64,000 nucleotides of DNA, from contig JAIVFH010000005.1 of the NCBI GenBank assembly GCA_025765595.1, forward strand, positions 62,001 through 126,000, read 5' to 3'. Position numbers and translations under genes: made by a program. Below the pieces are notes generated by a model that saw only the letters and a program-made list of their open reading frames with translations, did not search any database and was not told where the DNA came from. Origin of the DNA: Obelidium mucronatum (lineage: Eukaryota; Chytridiomycota; Chytridiomycetes; Chytridiales; Chytriomycetaceae). This document shows positions 23,219-36,341 of this stretch, piece by piece (the stretch's first letter is position 1; each line of letters begins with the position of its first letter).

Positions 23219-26200
23219 ATGGGAGGAGCTGCTTCAACAGAAGCCAAACCGACAACTGTCAACCCCAACCAAATACTGAAAACTACAAAATCACCACGAA
23301 CCAAAAAACATGAGTTCAAAGGCCAAAGTAGGTACCGCCAAGTTTTCTATTGCGGATCGTTATGTTATTCCGGGGATGAAGGAGTTTGACGTAGACCAAC
23401 TGAAGCTCGACGTGTTGGGCGTATTAACTGGCGAACAGAATCCGGAAATTGGTGCAGCAAATAATTACCCAGAAGGAGTCTTGGAGCAAGTTAAGTTGAA
23501 TAAGTGGTGGTTGTGTTCCATTGTTTCCAACCAACAACCTCAGATCGCATTGGCGAAAGAACTCACTTCTAAATCCGCCGGATACTGACGAAATAGTTGA
23601 GAAGCTGTCTTCTTTCCTCACAGCACGTGGAAGTAAAGACTCTTTGGAGATAGAGACGCTGCTGTTGACTGGATTGAGCGGAAGTGGAGTTTCAACCACC
23701 ATTGCCAGGTCGTTATTAGTCGCGGCACATAAGCTTGATGACTCGAACACGACCGTAGTCTATCGACAGATTGATTCAAAGACTTCGACTTCTTGGCTTT
23801 TAGTATCGTCCATTTGCCTTCAATTGCACGTGAATGTACCCTACTTGTACAGACGAAATGACTATTGCGATTGAAGAAATAATGGCATATGGAACCGAAG
23901 ACTCTCCTCTGGTGCTGATAATTGACGGTTTAAATCACATGACTGACGATTGTAGTGATGCCGCATTGGAATGGTTGGTCCCTAGCTTAGTTCAGATTTC
24001 CAACCCATTCGCCAGAGTTCTGCTATCTACATCTCCCTATCCAATATCTCCAAACGAACTAGCGCTGTGCCGATCTCTTTTGACGTGCACAATTCTTTCA
24101 CTGCCGTCCCTGTCTGTGGCAGAAGCGAAATCTATGCTCATCACTTACCACACGGCTCACAAACTACCAACACTGAACGAAGTTACAACAGCCAAACTAA
24201 GCACAGCATTAGAGGCTGCACAAGAGGAAGGCTGCCTGTCTCCGTGCCTTATTAAACTGTTGGTCTCTGGTGTTCTTCATCCATTTCTTAGTCAACAATT
24301 TGGTCATGAAATACTACCGGACCCGATTCCAGCAACTCCGCAAGAAGCTTTTGAAAGGTTGCTTATATTTTTGGAGCAATTTTTTCCCTCCGAAGCTATG
24401 GGCTCTCAACATCAAAAGCATGCCAACCCACCGCTGAACACTTCTCCCATCAAAATCGAAAGAGATGCTCGAAAATTAATGACGATACAAATACTTGCAA
24501 CAATTACGCTGTCCCGATTCGAAGACGGATTGACTAGCAACGAGATTCAACAATTGATTCCTCCATCTCCGCATTCATTACCCCCTTCAAAACCGCCACT
24601 TCCCTCAGTCACTCAGATCTTAGAAGAATTAAATCGTGCCTGCCCGGATCTCAAGTCACATCTTGCCCCGGATTCTCAAGGACGCTGGTCTTGGCGCCAC
24701 AGTGTCGCTCGTCAAGTCGCAGAATATAGATACCATGCTCTCTCGAAACCGAGCGATACTGTTGGTAGCAATACTCCCGATGAACCAACTCGTATTCTTT
24801 CATCATCTTATGCTGACCACGCATCCACCCAACGTCGTCTGCTCAACTCAAAAGCCCAGACTAAGCTGAACTCCTGCATCAAAGACCACCTCCGCCTTCT
24901 CTGCGTTGCACAAAAAAAGAATGAACTGCTCAGTCAGTTATTGGATATCAAAGTCCTTGTGGCAATGTGTCATGCGTGGGGTGGAGTTCGCGGTCTTACA
25001 TCCAGGCTAACCACCTACCGTCGTTACGCGCTTGTGGAACGTGGGATATTCCTGCGTCGTGATAAAATGGACGAATTTGATGCTATTATTCTCTTGTTTG
25101 AGAGATATAGACGGGTGATTGAGTTTGGTATTCGAGAAAGAAAATTGGAGGTTGTCTTCAAACAAATTTTGTTGGAAAAGGTTTTGGACTGTCCAGCTGC
25201 AGCAGGGGTTTTGGAAGGGTTTCTCCAAAAGTTGAAAAAGAAGGAGGAACCTTCAAGAGAGAATTTATCGACTGCACCTGCAGGTGGGAGAGCAAAGACA
25301 GCGGCTACAAGTGTGACACAACGAGTATCGTTTTCATTGGATGACAAGCCATGGATGTTTGAACCCCGGAGAGATTATTTGGTTGATGCGATTGGAAGGG
25401 AGCCATGTGTATTGGTCAGCCCATCGGCCAAGGTCGATCATCACGTTACCCAATTTGTTACATCATCTGATGGGCGGTTTATTATTGCGGTCATTGGAGG
25501 AAGTCAAATCCGGGCCTTTGAAGCTGGCCCGTTTCGAGGTTTGTTCATCGGGATAGGAATTTCATTCTGCCAATAACGTTTCAACCTTTGAACGCAGAGA
25601 TTTGGACGGTTATAACGGAAGAGCGAGTTACAGCTCTGGCCCTGTCTCCTACAGGAAAGGCATTAGCAGTCGCTTATGCCTGATGACATTCGTATCTACA
25701 AAACCTCAACAGGCGCAAAGCAAGCTTCTATATCTTCTATACCTACCGAAATACACACACCAGTCGTACAAAATGATGCCGATTTAATTCCTGAATCAAT
25801 CGAACAGCCACCACCAACAGTGGACGTGATAATCAGGCATATGGTTTTCTCAAACGACACAACTCTTTTGATATCCACCCAAATCGGACATTTGTACTCA
25901 TGGAAAACAAATCATACCTGGGGAAGTTCCACAACTCTTCAAATGTCGTGAAACCCCATTGGCAAAGGAACCTGCCCGCGAGACATCATTTTTTGCCATG
26001 GCGAAAGACGAATACACGTGCGCCTGGTGGGAGACCATTAAATCCGATGACGATACCCAAAAAAGAGACCAGGACCCCGTGAACACCAGCACAGCCTCTA
26101 AACCTCAATCTACCGCGAAACTATCGATTTTTGATTCAAGTCTTGATACTCCGTCAAATGCTTTGACCCATCGCGTCCATCTTGATCTTCCTGCCCTAAC

Positions 26201-27920
26201 GGCGCCAATTCAATTTAACTCTAAAGGAACTCAACTCATTGTCGTTGAAAACGATAGCCTTTATTGCGTAGATACTAAATCTGGGGACCTTGCGTGGTCA
26301 ATCACAACATCGAATGCAGGATTGACCGGAGATTGGACCAATATCTGCCTATTCAAAGATTTTGAATTAAACGATGCGCTGGTAGGAATTACTGCTGATG
26401 GATGGGCGGTGGATGTAACGGATGGATATGTGCGTTGGAGATTGTATTTGGGTTTACGTGAAGGAGATTCAATAGTTTCAGCGGCGGCAATGGATGGGCA
26501 TTTGTCAATTCATAAATGGAGTGCAGCTAGGAATCAGTTTGCGATAGGTCATCATATTGCTTATTCTACGAAGCGAGGTGGATTGTTTGTTATTGGGTTG
26601 CATCAGTTGGGGCTCGGATTGAAGTTTGCTTTGCTCGGAAGTAAGACCAGTCTTGATGATGACCATGGAAATGGAATAAGAGGAGAGCCACCTGTTCCAG
26701 ATCTAACTCCCGTGATAAACCGCATTGTTGGGACAAGTTGCGATATTACGACAGGACTAGTTCTTGCAGTAGACGCGACTAGTGTTCTTCATACTTCCAC
26801 AGCACAGCAAATTCGCATTGCGACAGCTGGAGATGCAGTACTTTACGGGTCCATCATAAACAGTGGGATTACAGTCGTCACAACGAGAAACGTGTTTTCA
26901 TTTGCTTCTTACGGAAATGGAAGCCAACTGTTCAAGGAATCGGCTCTTTCTAATACGCCCAAAACATACACACATCCCGCAAAAATTCTAAATTGCGTTG
27001 CAGTACCAGTTACAGTGTCCTCTGTATTTTCGACACTCTTGTTCTTGTTTGACTCGACAAACACAATCACCACTCTCTCTATTCCCAAAACAAATGGCGA
27101 AGGTCCACCAACAGTATCTTCTACAATGCAGATAGCTAATAACGCCTCCGACCCAATCTTTATTCTACTGCCCAAAGTAATCGACGACACAGTTTCAGAA
27201 ATCACAACCATCACAAAACAAGGAAGAATCTCGAATCATTCACTCGATAAGAAGCAACAGCAACCACCACAACCACCACCACCGTCTTCAAAATCTTCAA
27301 AAGCGGCGCCTTCTCCAGCTGCACCACCCCCAGTCACATTGTCGCGAATCATCACAGAAAATGTTTTTTCAGAATCTGGCTGTGTACTGGGAGTTCCTGG
27401 AATCAAGGACCCTCAAGTCACTTGTGCAGGATACTCTAAAAATAACCAACTTCTGGCTCTCGGAGATTCTTGCGGGGGCATCAGAATTTTAGCGCTGGGA
27501 CCAACTGCTTCCGAAACTACAGGTTCAGAGCCATCTCCTGCCAATCCAGGAGACAGCAGTCGCTCTGCAAGCACATCAGAAGCAAAGACGAATGACAATG
27601 GGAATCGTAGCGAAAACGGTATAATTGCGGGACTGAGAATCCATGCAGCCCATTTCTCTAGTGCGCTGGTGGGTCTGAAGTGGATCTCTGACGTGGAGTT
27701 TGTGAGTGTGTCGGCCGATGGGGTGTTGGCGGTATGGAAAACAGACAGAGCGCTTAAAAAAGTTGCAGTTTGTGGGTTATTGGACGGTGGAAACAGTACG
27801 CCAACCTGTTTGGACGTGATTGAAGGGTCCGTTGACGATCATGATGACTGCTGTGAGTTTCGCGTCTGCGTCGGCGGCACGGATGGTCGCGTGAATGAGT
27901 ATTCTCTTTATATGCAATAA
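23219..27920 (+). CDS. N-myristoylated STAND (NACHT-like) NTPase with WD-type repeats, frame broken
   Basis: The start ATG 23219 gives MGGAAS, a good N-myristoylation signal. The nucleotide-binding region follows: GLSGSGVSTTIARSL is the P-loop position, but the usual Lys is Val. PLVLIIDGLNHM is the Walker B strand, followed by FARVLLSTSPYP as in animal NPHP3/NWD-type proteins. A helical region and, after the intron 25539-25597, a WD40-like C-terminal half follow (ALSPTGKALAVAY, ASTSEAKT linker, VSVSADGVLAVWKT). Five single-base insertions are inferred near 23300-23306, 23574, 23833, 25674 and 25948. STAND proteins act as switches or scaffolds. A link to cilia is only suggested by the NPHP3-like features. 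Confidence 0.75.
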
Positions 27921-29101
<1,181 letters not shown>

Positions 29102-29189
29102 ATTTCTTTTTTTTTTTCCTTCTATAGTTTTTGGGATTATTCCTTCCGTTGTTCCTGTTTTTACTTCGCCACTTTGTCCAACAAAGGAA

Positions 29190-29997
29190 TCATTGCTTTA
29201 TTTTGAGTAATTCAACTTCAAAAATGAGTTGGCTTTTGGGAGGAATAATTGGCGGATATCCACGATCGCCGTATGCCCAATCACTATAATGATTTCCTCA
29301 ACCTACAACCGAAACAAAAGAAATAATCAAAGACTCACGCTTCGATTACAAGAACTGCCTTTTCGCCGAGTGACATCGTTGGAACGCCCTCATCCCATCC
29401 TTTGTAACGATTAACTGACATAAAAAAACGTTAGATCGGAATACCTTTGATAACTTGGCCAACGCCAATCCGAGTTTCAAAAGGTTGATTCCGATCAACT
29501 GAGGAGTCAAACTTGGTTCTATCAGCAAGCTTTTGATGATTTGGTTATTTCTTTGGTTGTCAACTGGGTTGTAAAGTACTTACTGTTCCAGTGTCTATTC
29601 AAAAGGCAATTGAAATCATCGATGAGTAAAGTTAACGAAGATATGATACGCTGTTTCAAGTGTAAAAGCACGAACAATGCATCAACACGGTGTTTCCCTG
29701 CCAGAGTGCGTTAAAATTACATGACCTGAAAAAGAGTTCTACGAAAAAGAAACGTACCGTGACTGGAAAATGAATTCCGTCCCCTTTTTTAAGAATCTGC
29801 TTTGTGACTCCTTCGCTGATTCGCACTGCTGCAGGTGGGTCATAACTGCTTTTGGCAACAGTTTGTGAAACCAAAGCAGCACGCAAAGGTTCCTTCGAAG
29901 GTACATCCGACAGAGTCCAAGAGGACACGTAAACCCAAACAGCGACAAGGAACGAAGCGGCAATTAATCCAAGAGTTGTGGAAGACAAACGTGCCAT
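29190..29997 (-). CDS. membrane-anchored FKBP-type prolyl isomerase
   Basis: Six exons were traced: 29997-29758, 29697-29676, 29594-29584, 29518-29445, 29399-29339, 29283-29190. The N-terminus [20 protein letters not shown] is a membrane anchor or uncleaved signal. The FKBP fold follows, starting at [11 protein letters not shown], with [59 protein letters not shown] and a C-terminal FEVELL strand. The third exon is only 11 bases long. Joining it to exon 4 needs one base removed, so that junction is uncertain. The enzyme catalyses cis-trans isomerisation of prolyl bonds, here probably at or across a membrane. It shares intron positions with the neighbouring FKBP12 gene. Confidence 0.8.
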
Positions 29998-30063
29998 TCT
30001 AATGAAATAATTATTGCGATTATCAAGAACAATCAACCCCAGAAACAATCTTTTTATTTCAAT

Positions 30064-30765
30064 TTAGTTGATCTTGAGAAGCTCGACTTCAAAGTTAAGG
30101 TCAGACTTTGGTGGCTGTGAAAATAGAGGATCGTCAATACTCTCAATGCAATCTACTCCTATGCAATCAAGGTACAAAAAAAACACTGAATACATACGAT
30201 AACAGGTGGGTAGCCGCGTTCACCGTAAGCGTAGTCGTAGGAGATTCGGAGGATGGCCTTTTCTCCAAGGGACATTTGTGGGACACCTTCATCCCAACCT
30301 GGAAAAAAAAACATACCAAGTCAATAAGATGTTCTAATTCAAAAGTAAACATGAAAGACGAGTTTCTGAAATTTACCCTTGATAACACGCCCGACTCCAA
30401 TAGCAGTAACGAATGGTTGTCCACGGTCACGGGAGCTGTCAAACTTGCTTCCGTTGTTCAAGGTACCAGTGTCTATTTACCGAAAAAACAGTTTAAGATT
30501 CAAAGGGTTTTCGTGAATGCTTGCAGCCAGGCTGAATCCTGGTGTCTTCCCATTAAAATGCCCCGATCACAACAACCGAGGTCGCAAGCAAAAAATATGA
30601 AGAAGAAATGAATGACGTACAGTGCATGGTGACAGTGTCTCCCTAAGAAGCGAAGCACGTTAAAACCAAGGCTTCGCAAACTCCCAAACCTCAAGCCATA
30701 ATACTCACTGGCTTTGGAAAGTTCTTTCCATCTCCAGCTTGAAGGACTTCCTTGGTAACACCCAT
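30064..30765 (-). CDS. FPR1: FKBP12-type peptidyl-prolyl isomerase
   Basis: Five exons (30765-30709, 30642-30621, 30472-30377, 30298-30198, 30114-30064) give a 108-residue protein, the standard FKBP12 length, with no frame problem. The complete domain is visible: [13 protein letters not shown], the 22-base exon [49 protein letters not shown] and the final FEVELLKIN. There is no signal peptide, so it is cytosolic. FKBP12 is the receptor of FK506 and rapamycin in fungi. The intron positions match those in the membrane-anchored paralogue next to it, so the pair arose by tandem duplication. Confidence 0.93.
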
Positions 30766-31548
30766 ATTGAATCTAGAAGAGTGGAAGGAGCGGGTCAGGT
30801 GTCGGAGCATTATTTCCACGGTTGATTTTTTCACCTTTTCTTTTTCCTTTTTTTAATATTTTGGGCACACCTTTTTCTTCCCAAAACCAACCCCAAGAGA
30901 ATGACTTCACTGGTTGTTGATTGTCACAACAATCACTGAGCGTTGCTTCAATAATGCTTCTCAGCTGCATCGAAAGCTGCATCGAAACCACCCCTCTTCA
31001 CATGTGGCTCTCCCTTCGTCCACATATCCCCCTTAACGCCTGTTCTTTTCACCAACATCTTCGACTTCTCCACGGACTAGGTCGTAAAAGCAGGCAACAT
31101 CAACTGTCAAGAGAGTGGATCGCTTTCCATTTTCCCCCCCTTTTTGTCTTTTTGCGAAACGAAACATCTTTTTCGTGGCTGCTTTGACTTTTGGGCACAC
31201 TTTTCGCCCTTCACACTCACACTCTCTTCATCTCTGGAATTGTGGTTTAATTTTTAAGTTTAAAAAAATAAATCAAAGAGGCTCTTTGCCTTTCCCAAAC
31301 ATTTATTCAATTCCGAATAATCTGCTCAATCATGGAGCGTTGTTCACACGTTTCAAGGGGCCTGTTCTTGCCGGAGTTTTGACAACGCTGTTGATGAGAT
31401 TTGAGTTGACTATGCTTTAAAAATCAGAGACACAGATATTTAAACAAATAATAAAGTTTTATTAATATAGCGCAACTATTATTATTGTTTTGTATCCATA
31501 GACTGATTTACTTCCATTTAAAATAATTAAACCTCATCATTCACTTCT
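30766..31548. other. intergenic between FKBP12 and chitinase genes
   Basis: No convincing coding frame was found in this stretch. It contains the FKBP12 upstream region and the chitinase 3' flank. The weak open frames at 30921-31420 show no recognisable protein. Confidence 0.4.
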
Positions 31549-34039
31549 TCAACATCCAGAGACTCCAGTACATTCCCAGACAAGAACGTTACCAGCAGCG
31601 TAGTTACAGATACAAGCGTATCCACACTCCCAAGCACCAAATGTGGAACAGGCAGCACCCTTGACAATGCTGGAAGATCCACCAGTAGTAGTGGCGGCGG
31701 TGGTGGTTGTAGTCGCAGCAGCAACGGTGGTAGGTAGTGGTAGTTGTAGTGGTAGCAGCAACGGTAGTGGTAGTAGTGGTTGTAGTTGTCTTGCTGGCTG
31801 GTGGGCGGCGGTGGTTGTACCGGCAACAGAACCACAAGCTCCCTTGGATTCCCAGACGCTAGAGGAGCTTGGAATTTCTCCCTTTGTCCACCACTTGTTG
31901 ACGTAGTTTACGTTCTGGTAGCTCACAGTGGATCGAGGTTCGTTGTAGGTGGCGCTCGCGTCCCAGGCAGCGGCACATGGAACGACATTGCTGGTTGGGC
32001 TTGGAACAGCGGTGGTGGTGGTGGTGGTGGTGGTGGTAGTTGGAACAGCCGTGGTTGTGGTAGTTGTAGTGGTGGTAGTTGGAGCAGCCGTGGTAGTGGT
32101 TGGAGCAACCTTGGTGGTGGTAGTTGGAGCAACCGTGGTGGTAGTTGGAGCAACCGTGGTGGTGGTTGGAGCAACCTTGGTGGTGGTAGTTGTAGTGGTG
32201 GTGGTGGTGGCAGAACCGCTAGAAGCAACACACAATCCCTTTTGAACAAATCCAGCAGATGGAGTAGTTGGAAGAGTTCCCAGAATCACCCAGTACGCAA
32301 CATCGTAGTTGTACCCCTTGTAACTCAAAGTCATTCCAGTCTTGTATTGAGTCGCAATGTCAAATGGAGTAGCGCATGGCAATGGTCCGGATGGCTTTGG
32401 CTTGTTTGGTGGAGTAATGACAACCACGTTGGAAGTTCCTGGGAATTCCGCGTTTGCCAAGATGGGCACTGATCCGGAGCAACGTGGAGTTTTGGCTCCC
32501 AAGATGGACTTGCAGAGGTTTTGGGCGAGGGCGTTGACGGCAATGTGTTTTTCCGCGTTCTTGACATTAGGGAAAGCCTTTTCGTCTCCTTGAGCCTTGA
32601 AGAGTTCCCAGAAGAAACCGGCCTTGTAGTATGGTTGAACGTTGGAGAGAATCTTTCCAGCATCAGCGTTGAGAAGGGGCAAGGAGTTGGCGAAGTCAGT
32701 GGATGGTGGTGGGTACTAAATAGAAATGTTAGATTTAACTTCAGGTGACAAGAAGTGCACACTTACAGCAGGGATACCGATTTCGTAACCAACGTTGGCA
32801 GAAACTCCAGCAGCAATGTATTGAGCCATGTAGAAGTCAACCTGTCCAGCCAAGTCACACTCGGCTGGGCTAGGTGGGCAGTTAACGGTGGACTTGGACA
32901 AGTCGTAAGACATGACGTTCCAACCACCAGCATTTGGTCCAGTTCCGATCCATTGCACCAAGTCTGGGAAAGAAGGAACCATGTTCAAGGTAAGTCCCTT
33001 CAAGTTTCCACCCCACCAAGTTCCAGCCCAGGCTCCAGCAGCAGAGGCAGCAGTACCAACTCTCAAAGCAGGGTAGTACTTTTCAACGTTGATTCTCATG
33101 TTCTGCATGATAGCACTGAACTTGTACACAGTTTGGAAACCAGTGCATCCACTTCCACAATCGTTCTTGGCGCTTCCATCCACCTTGAACATGTCAGCAT
33201 GCCAAAACTCTTCGTAATCAATATCAACACCATCCAACCCAAGGTCCTTGGCAAGCAAGACAAAGTCCTGGTATGGATCACGCTTCAGCTTGAACCACGC
33301 GTCGTTTCCTGGGACAGTAATGGCTTTACCGTTGGCCAGGTACTTGCTTCCACCAACGAGCTCCGGGTGCCAGATTGGCTTGGTTCCCATCTTGTTGTTG
33401 GCTTCAACGTACGCGATGGCTTGCTGCCAGGTCTCAGAGTGTCCTGGCTCGGGGAAGATTGTAAAGTCTTCGAGTTTGTTACCGTTGGTGGGTGGCTCAC
33501 AAGCCCAACAGTACTGGTTCGATTCGTCACACTTGTTAATATCACCACCTGCGTATTTCTGGATTGTGGATTGGTAGGTTGGAGTGGTGGATCCGTAGTC
33601 GTTGATGGAGTACTTTGCGTAAGCGTATGGCCAACAGTTGTAGTCCCAACCACCCATGGAGAGGAATACTTCGACTCCGTTCTTTTGAAGGGTTTCAGTG
33701 TATTTCTTGACTTCAGCGAATCCGTAGTCGGCTTGGGTGTTGTTGTAGTTTAAGCCAGCGCCAATAAGGGTGTTGGATCCTGGAATGTAGTACATGTCTG
33801 GGCGAACAAACGAGAGAAAGATTCTGTTGACTGGAATGGTCGCGGCATTGTCAGCCAGAAGCTTGAGCTTAGCGGGATCGCCCTGTAGGTTGAGGTTAGG
33901 AATGCTTGTCTCATAACGCATAGTTTCAACTTACAAAAAGGACGTAGGCACCAACAAAGTTCTCTCCAGCTGGTGGAGTTGCTAGCGCAGTGACAGTGGT
34001 CGCCAGTGAAGCGACAACGGAGATAATAGAGAGGAGCAT
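31549..34039 (-). CDS. secreted GH18 chitinase with chitin-binding modules
   Basis: Three exons (34039-33935, 33882-32767, 32715-31549) were traced. A signal peptide (MLLSIISVVASLATTVTALA) is followed by a GH18 barrel with the catalytic motif DGVDIDYEEFW (DxxDxDxE present). The C-terminal half holds two modules of the CBM5/12 type (CATPFDIATQYKTGMTLSYK and WDASATYNEPRSTVSYQNVN, each with paired aromatics). Long Thr-rich linkers separate them (repeats of APTTTT), and a last Cys-rich module follows (CGYACICNYAAG). Within the last Thr linker, near 31800 and 31725, the frame slips out and back. It probably digests chitin outside the cell, for wall remodelling or feeding on chitinous substrates. 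Confidence 0.9.
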
Positions 34040-34082
34040 AGTTGGTTAGTTGTACTTTGTACGACCAAGCTGGTTGGCAGGC

Positions 34083-34090
34083 TTCTTATA
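34083..34090 (-). promoter_or_regulatory. TATA-like element upstream of chitinase
   Basis: On the minus strand the sequence reads gatataag about 45 bases upstream of the start codon at 34039. Confidence 0.4.
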
Positions 34091-34419
34091 TCTGCTTTCC
34101 GGAAAACCCCTCGTGATGAATCATGTGTTGAATCATGTGGCATAGAATTTTGGGAGGCTCTCGACTGAATTTTTGCTAGATTTGACATGCAAAAGGTACG
34201 AAAGACGTAAATTGTGCATAAATTATTGATGGTAGAAAATGAAATTTTTGCCAGCAAGCAGGTGGCACACGATTGTGATTTGTGACCCCAAGATATTGAC
34301 GAAATTAGCTAATGCAACGTTGGCTAAAAGAGAAGTTCGTACAAGGTGCAGAGCATCTTTATTATGAAGCAGAACTCAAGTTCCAACAAAAGAAAGAACA
34401 CTTTCGTCTTAAATTTTAA
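34091..34419. other. intergenic, chitinase promoter side
   Basis: Nothing else was recognised in this stretch upstream of the chitinase gene and beyond the 3' end of the Arg/Asp-rich gene. Confidence 0.4.
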
Positions 34420-36310
34420 TTACACACCATCTACCATCCCTTCAATCTGATTTCTGACAAGCTCAACCTGCCTCTCCCATTTATAAACTTCCCAGTCCGC
34501 AATCTCATTTTCGAACCGTATTTTTCTCATTTCCGCACGCTGGGCATGTTCATCTTGCATTAATTTCTTGCGGTCTGCATTGGACTTTTCAAACTGTTTG
34601 TGGTTTTTTTTTCTTGGTTAGTTAAATGATGAAAAAGACAAGTAATAAATAAGGAAGCAAAGAAAATAGTGGTAGGTTTGCAACGCCATACATCCCCCGC
34701 CTTCGGCTGATAGGAGCTGTGCACAACTTTTGACCCACCTCAAGTTGCTCCTTCTCATTCCAAGCATACTTTAGAACATCCTGAAGCTGATTATAGTCAA
34801 TTTTCGTTGGAGGCGGTGGTATGGCACTCGGCGGTGGATTCGGAGGTTGATGATGGCGGTTATGCGGAGGCGGCAAAGAAGAATCCAGAGAATAATGATC
34901 ATTGAATTGCGAATGGGATGCTTGATGCTGCATCGGTGCGGGCGGCGGTTGATGGAAGTAAGTGCGGGTAGGTTGTTGTTGGTCATGCAGAGGTTGTTGA
35001 CTTGGGTATCGCGGCGGCGGTTGAGATGAAGGAGCAGGGTTATCAGGGTGTTGAGACAATGGTTGTTGGAATGGCGAATAATCACTTCGATGGGAAAGGT
35101 TCCGTGTTGGTGGAGGGATTGGTGCAGAGCGAGACGGGGACAAAAGACTTCGACGCGACGGCAACGGCAGATTTCGATCTGATTGCAAATTTCTATCTGA
35201 ATCATCGGAAGAGCTGATGGGATTCGATAGCCTGTGGCTTGAGTCTGCTAGTGTACGGTCCAATCCCCTTGGAGCAACAAGTTCGCTGCCTCGTCCCGAG
35301 TTATAGTAGCCATCCCGTTCTCCTCGAATAACATCATGTCTTTCTCGTATATCTCGAATATCTCGCATTTCTCTCATATCTCGCATGTCTCGCATATCTC
35401 GCATATCTCGAATGTCTCGCTCGTCTCGTTCTCGTTCTCTACCAGCAGGTCTCTCATACCTATCACGCGCGTCTCGCTCGTCTCTTTCACTGCCACCCCT
35501 CTCATGCCTATCTCGAACGTCTCGAACATCGCCACGAACATCGCCACGAACATCTCGAACATCAGCATCCCTCCTGCCCAACCGCTCGTCCCGTTCCCGC
35601 TCGCCCCCGTCCCGTTCCCGTTCCCGTTCCCTGTACCGCGGCTCGTAGTGCAAGTGGCTCTGCGGATAGTCCCGCGGCTGGTACGACGAGCCGCGCAGCG
35701 ACAGCGACGCACGCGGCTCGTACGGATGGTCTCTGTGGCGGTCGGCGAAGCGCGGCGGCGGCGCGCGGCGGCGTCTGAGTTCGGCGTCGACGTCCGCCGA
35801 CGACGTGGGGCGCGGCGGCGGCGGCTTCGCGTCGCTTCCTTGGCTTCCTTGGCTTGCTTTCTCCGAAGCCGCCGAATTTGTCAGCGCCGCAACGCCCATC
35901 AGCTGCTCGCGCTCGCGCAGAAGCGCCGCCCGCGCACGCGCCTCGCGCTCGCGTGCGTCGCGCTCGCGCTCGAGCTCGAGCTGCTTGGCCGCCTGCGCCT
36001 GCGCGTGCGCCGTTGCAGTGGCGACGCGCAGCGACGCTTCGATCGAATGCAATTAATTAAAATAAAATAAAATAAAATATACAGAACATATAAATATCTA
36101 TAAAATAAAAATAAAATTAAAATAAATAAAATAAATACCGGCAAACGGATGGAACGACGCACTCGCCTTGGGCCGCTCAGAGAGCCGCGGGCTGTTGCTG
36201 CTGCTCGTGCTGCTGCTGCTGCTGCTGCTAGACCCGCGGGGCGGCGGCGGTGCGCTGCTGCGTGGCGTGACTGCTGGCGGAGGCGGCAGTGGGTGTTTGG
36301 ATGATGACAT
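34420..36310 (-). CDS. Arg/Asp/Glu-rich hypothetical protein with terminal coiled coils
   Basis: Three exons (36310-36139, 36034-34739, 34593-34420) were traced. The protein starts with Pro/Ser-rich sequence (MSSSKHPLPPPPAVTP). A charged coiled coil follows (LELERERDAREREARARAAL), then a long Arg-Asp/Arg-Glu region with iterated RDVRD, RDMRD and RDIRE units (35590-35330). A Pro/Gln-rich tail leads to a C-terminal coiled coil (KSNADRKKLMQDEHAQRAEM, ending NQIEGMVDGV). Alternating Arg/Asp tracts occur in splicing and chromatin proteins, but no domain is recognised here. The 5' half is markedly GC-rich (cgc/ggc codons) compared with its flanks. Confidence 0.65.
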
Positions 36311-36341
36311 TTGTCTCAACAAAAAAACGTACAAAAAATAT

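Noticed and set aside
31786..32472. Gly/Ser/Trp-rich 228-residue open frame on the plus strand
   Set aside because: It is the antisense of the chitinase Thr-rich linkers; the composition is a by-product of acc/act repeats read backwards.
35336..36070. 244-residue plus-strand open frame rich in Ser/Ile/His repeats
   Set aside because: It mirrors the Arg/Asp repeats of the minus-strand gene, which has splice sites, coiled coils and a plausible start and stop.
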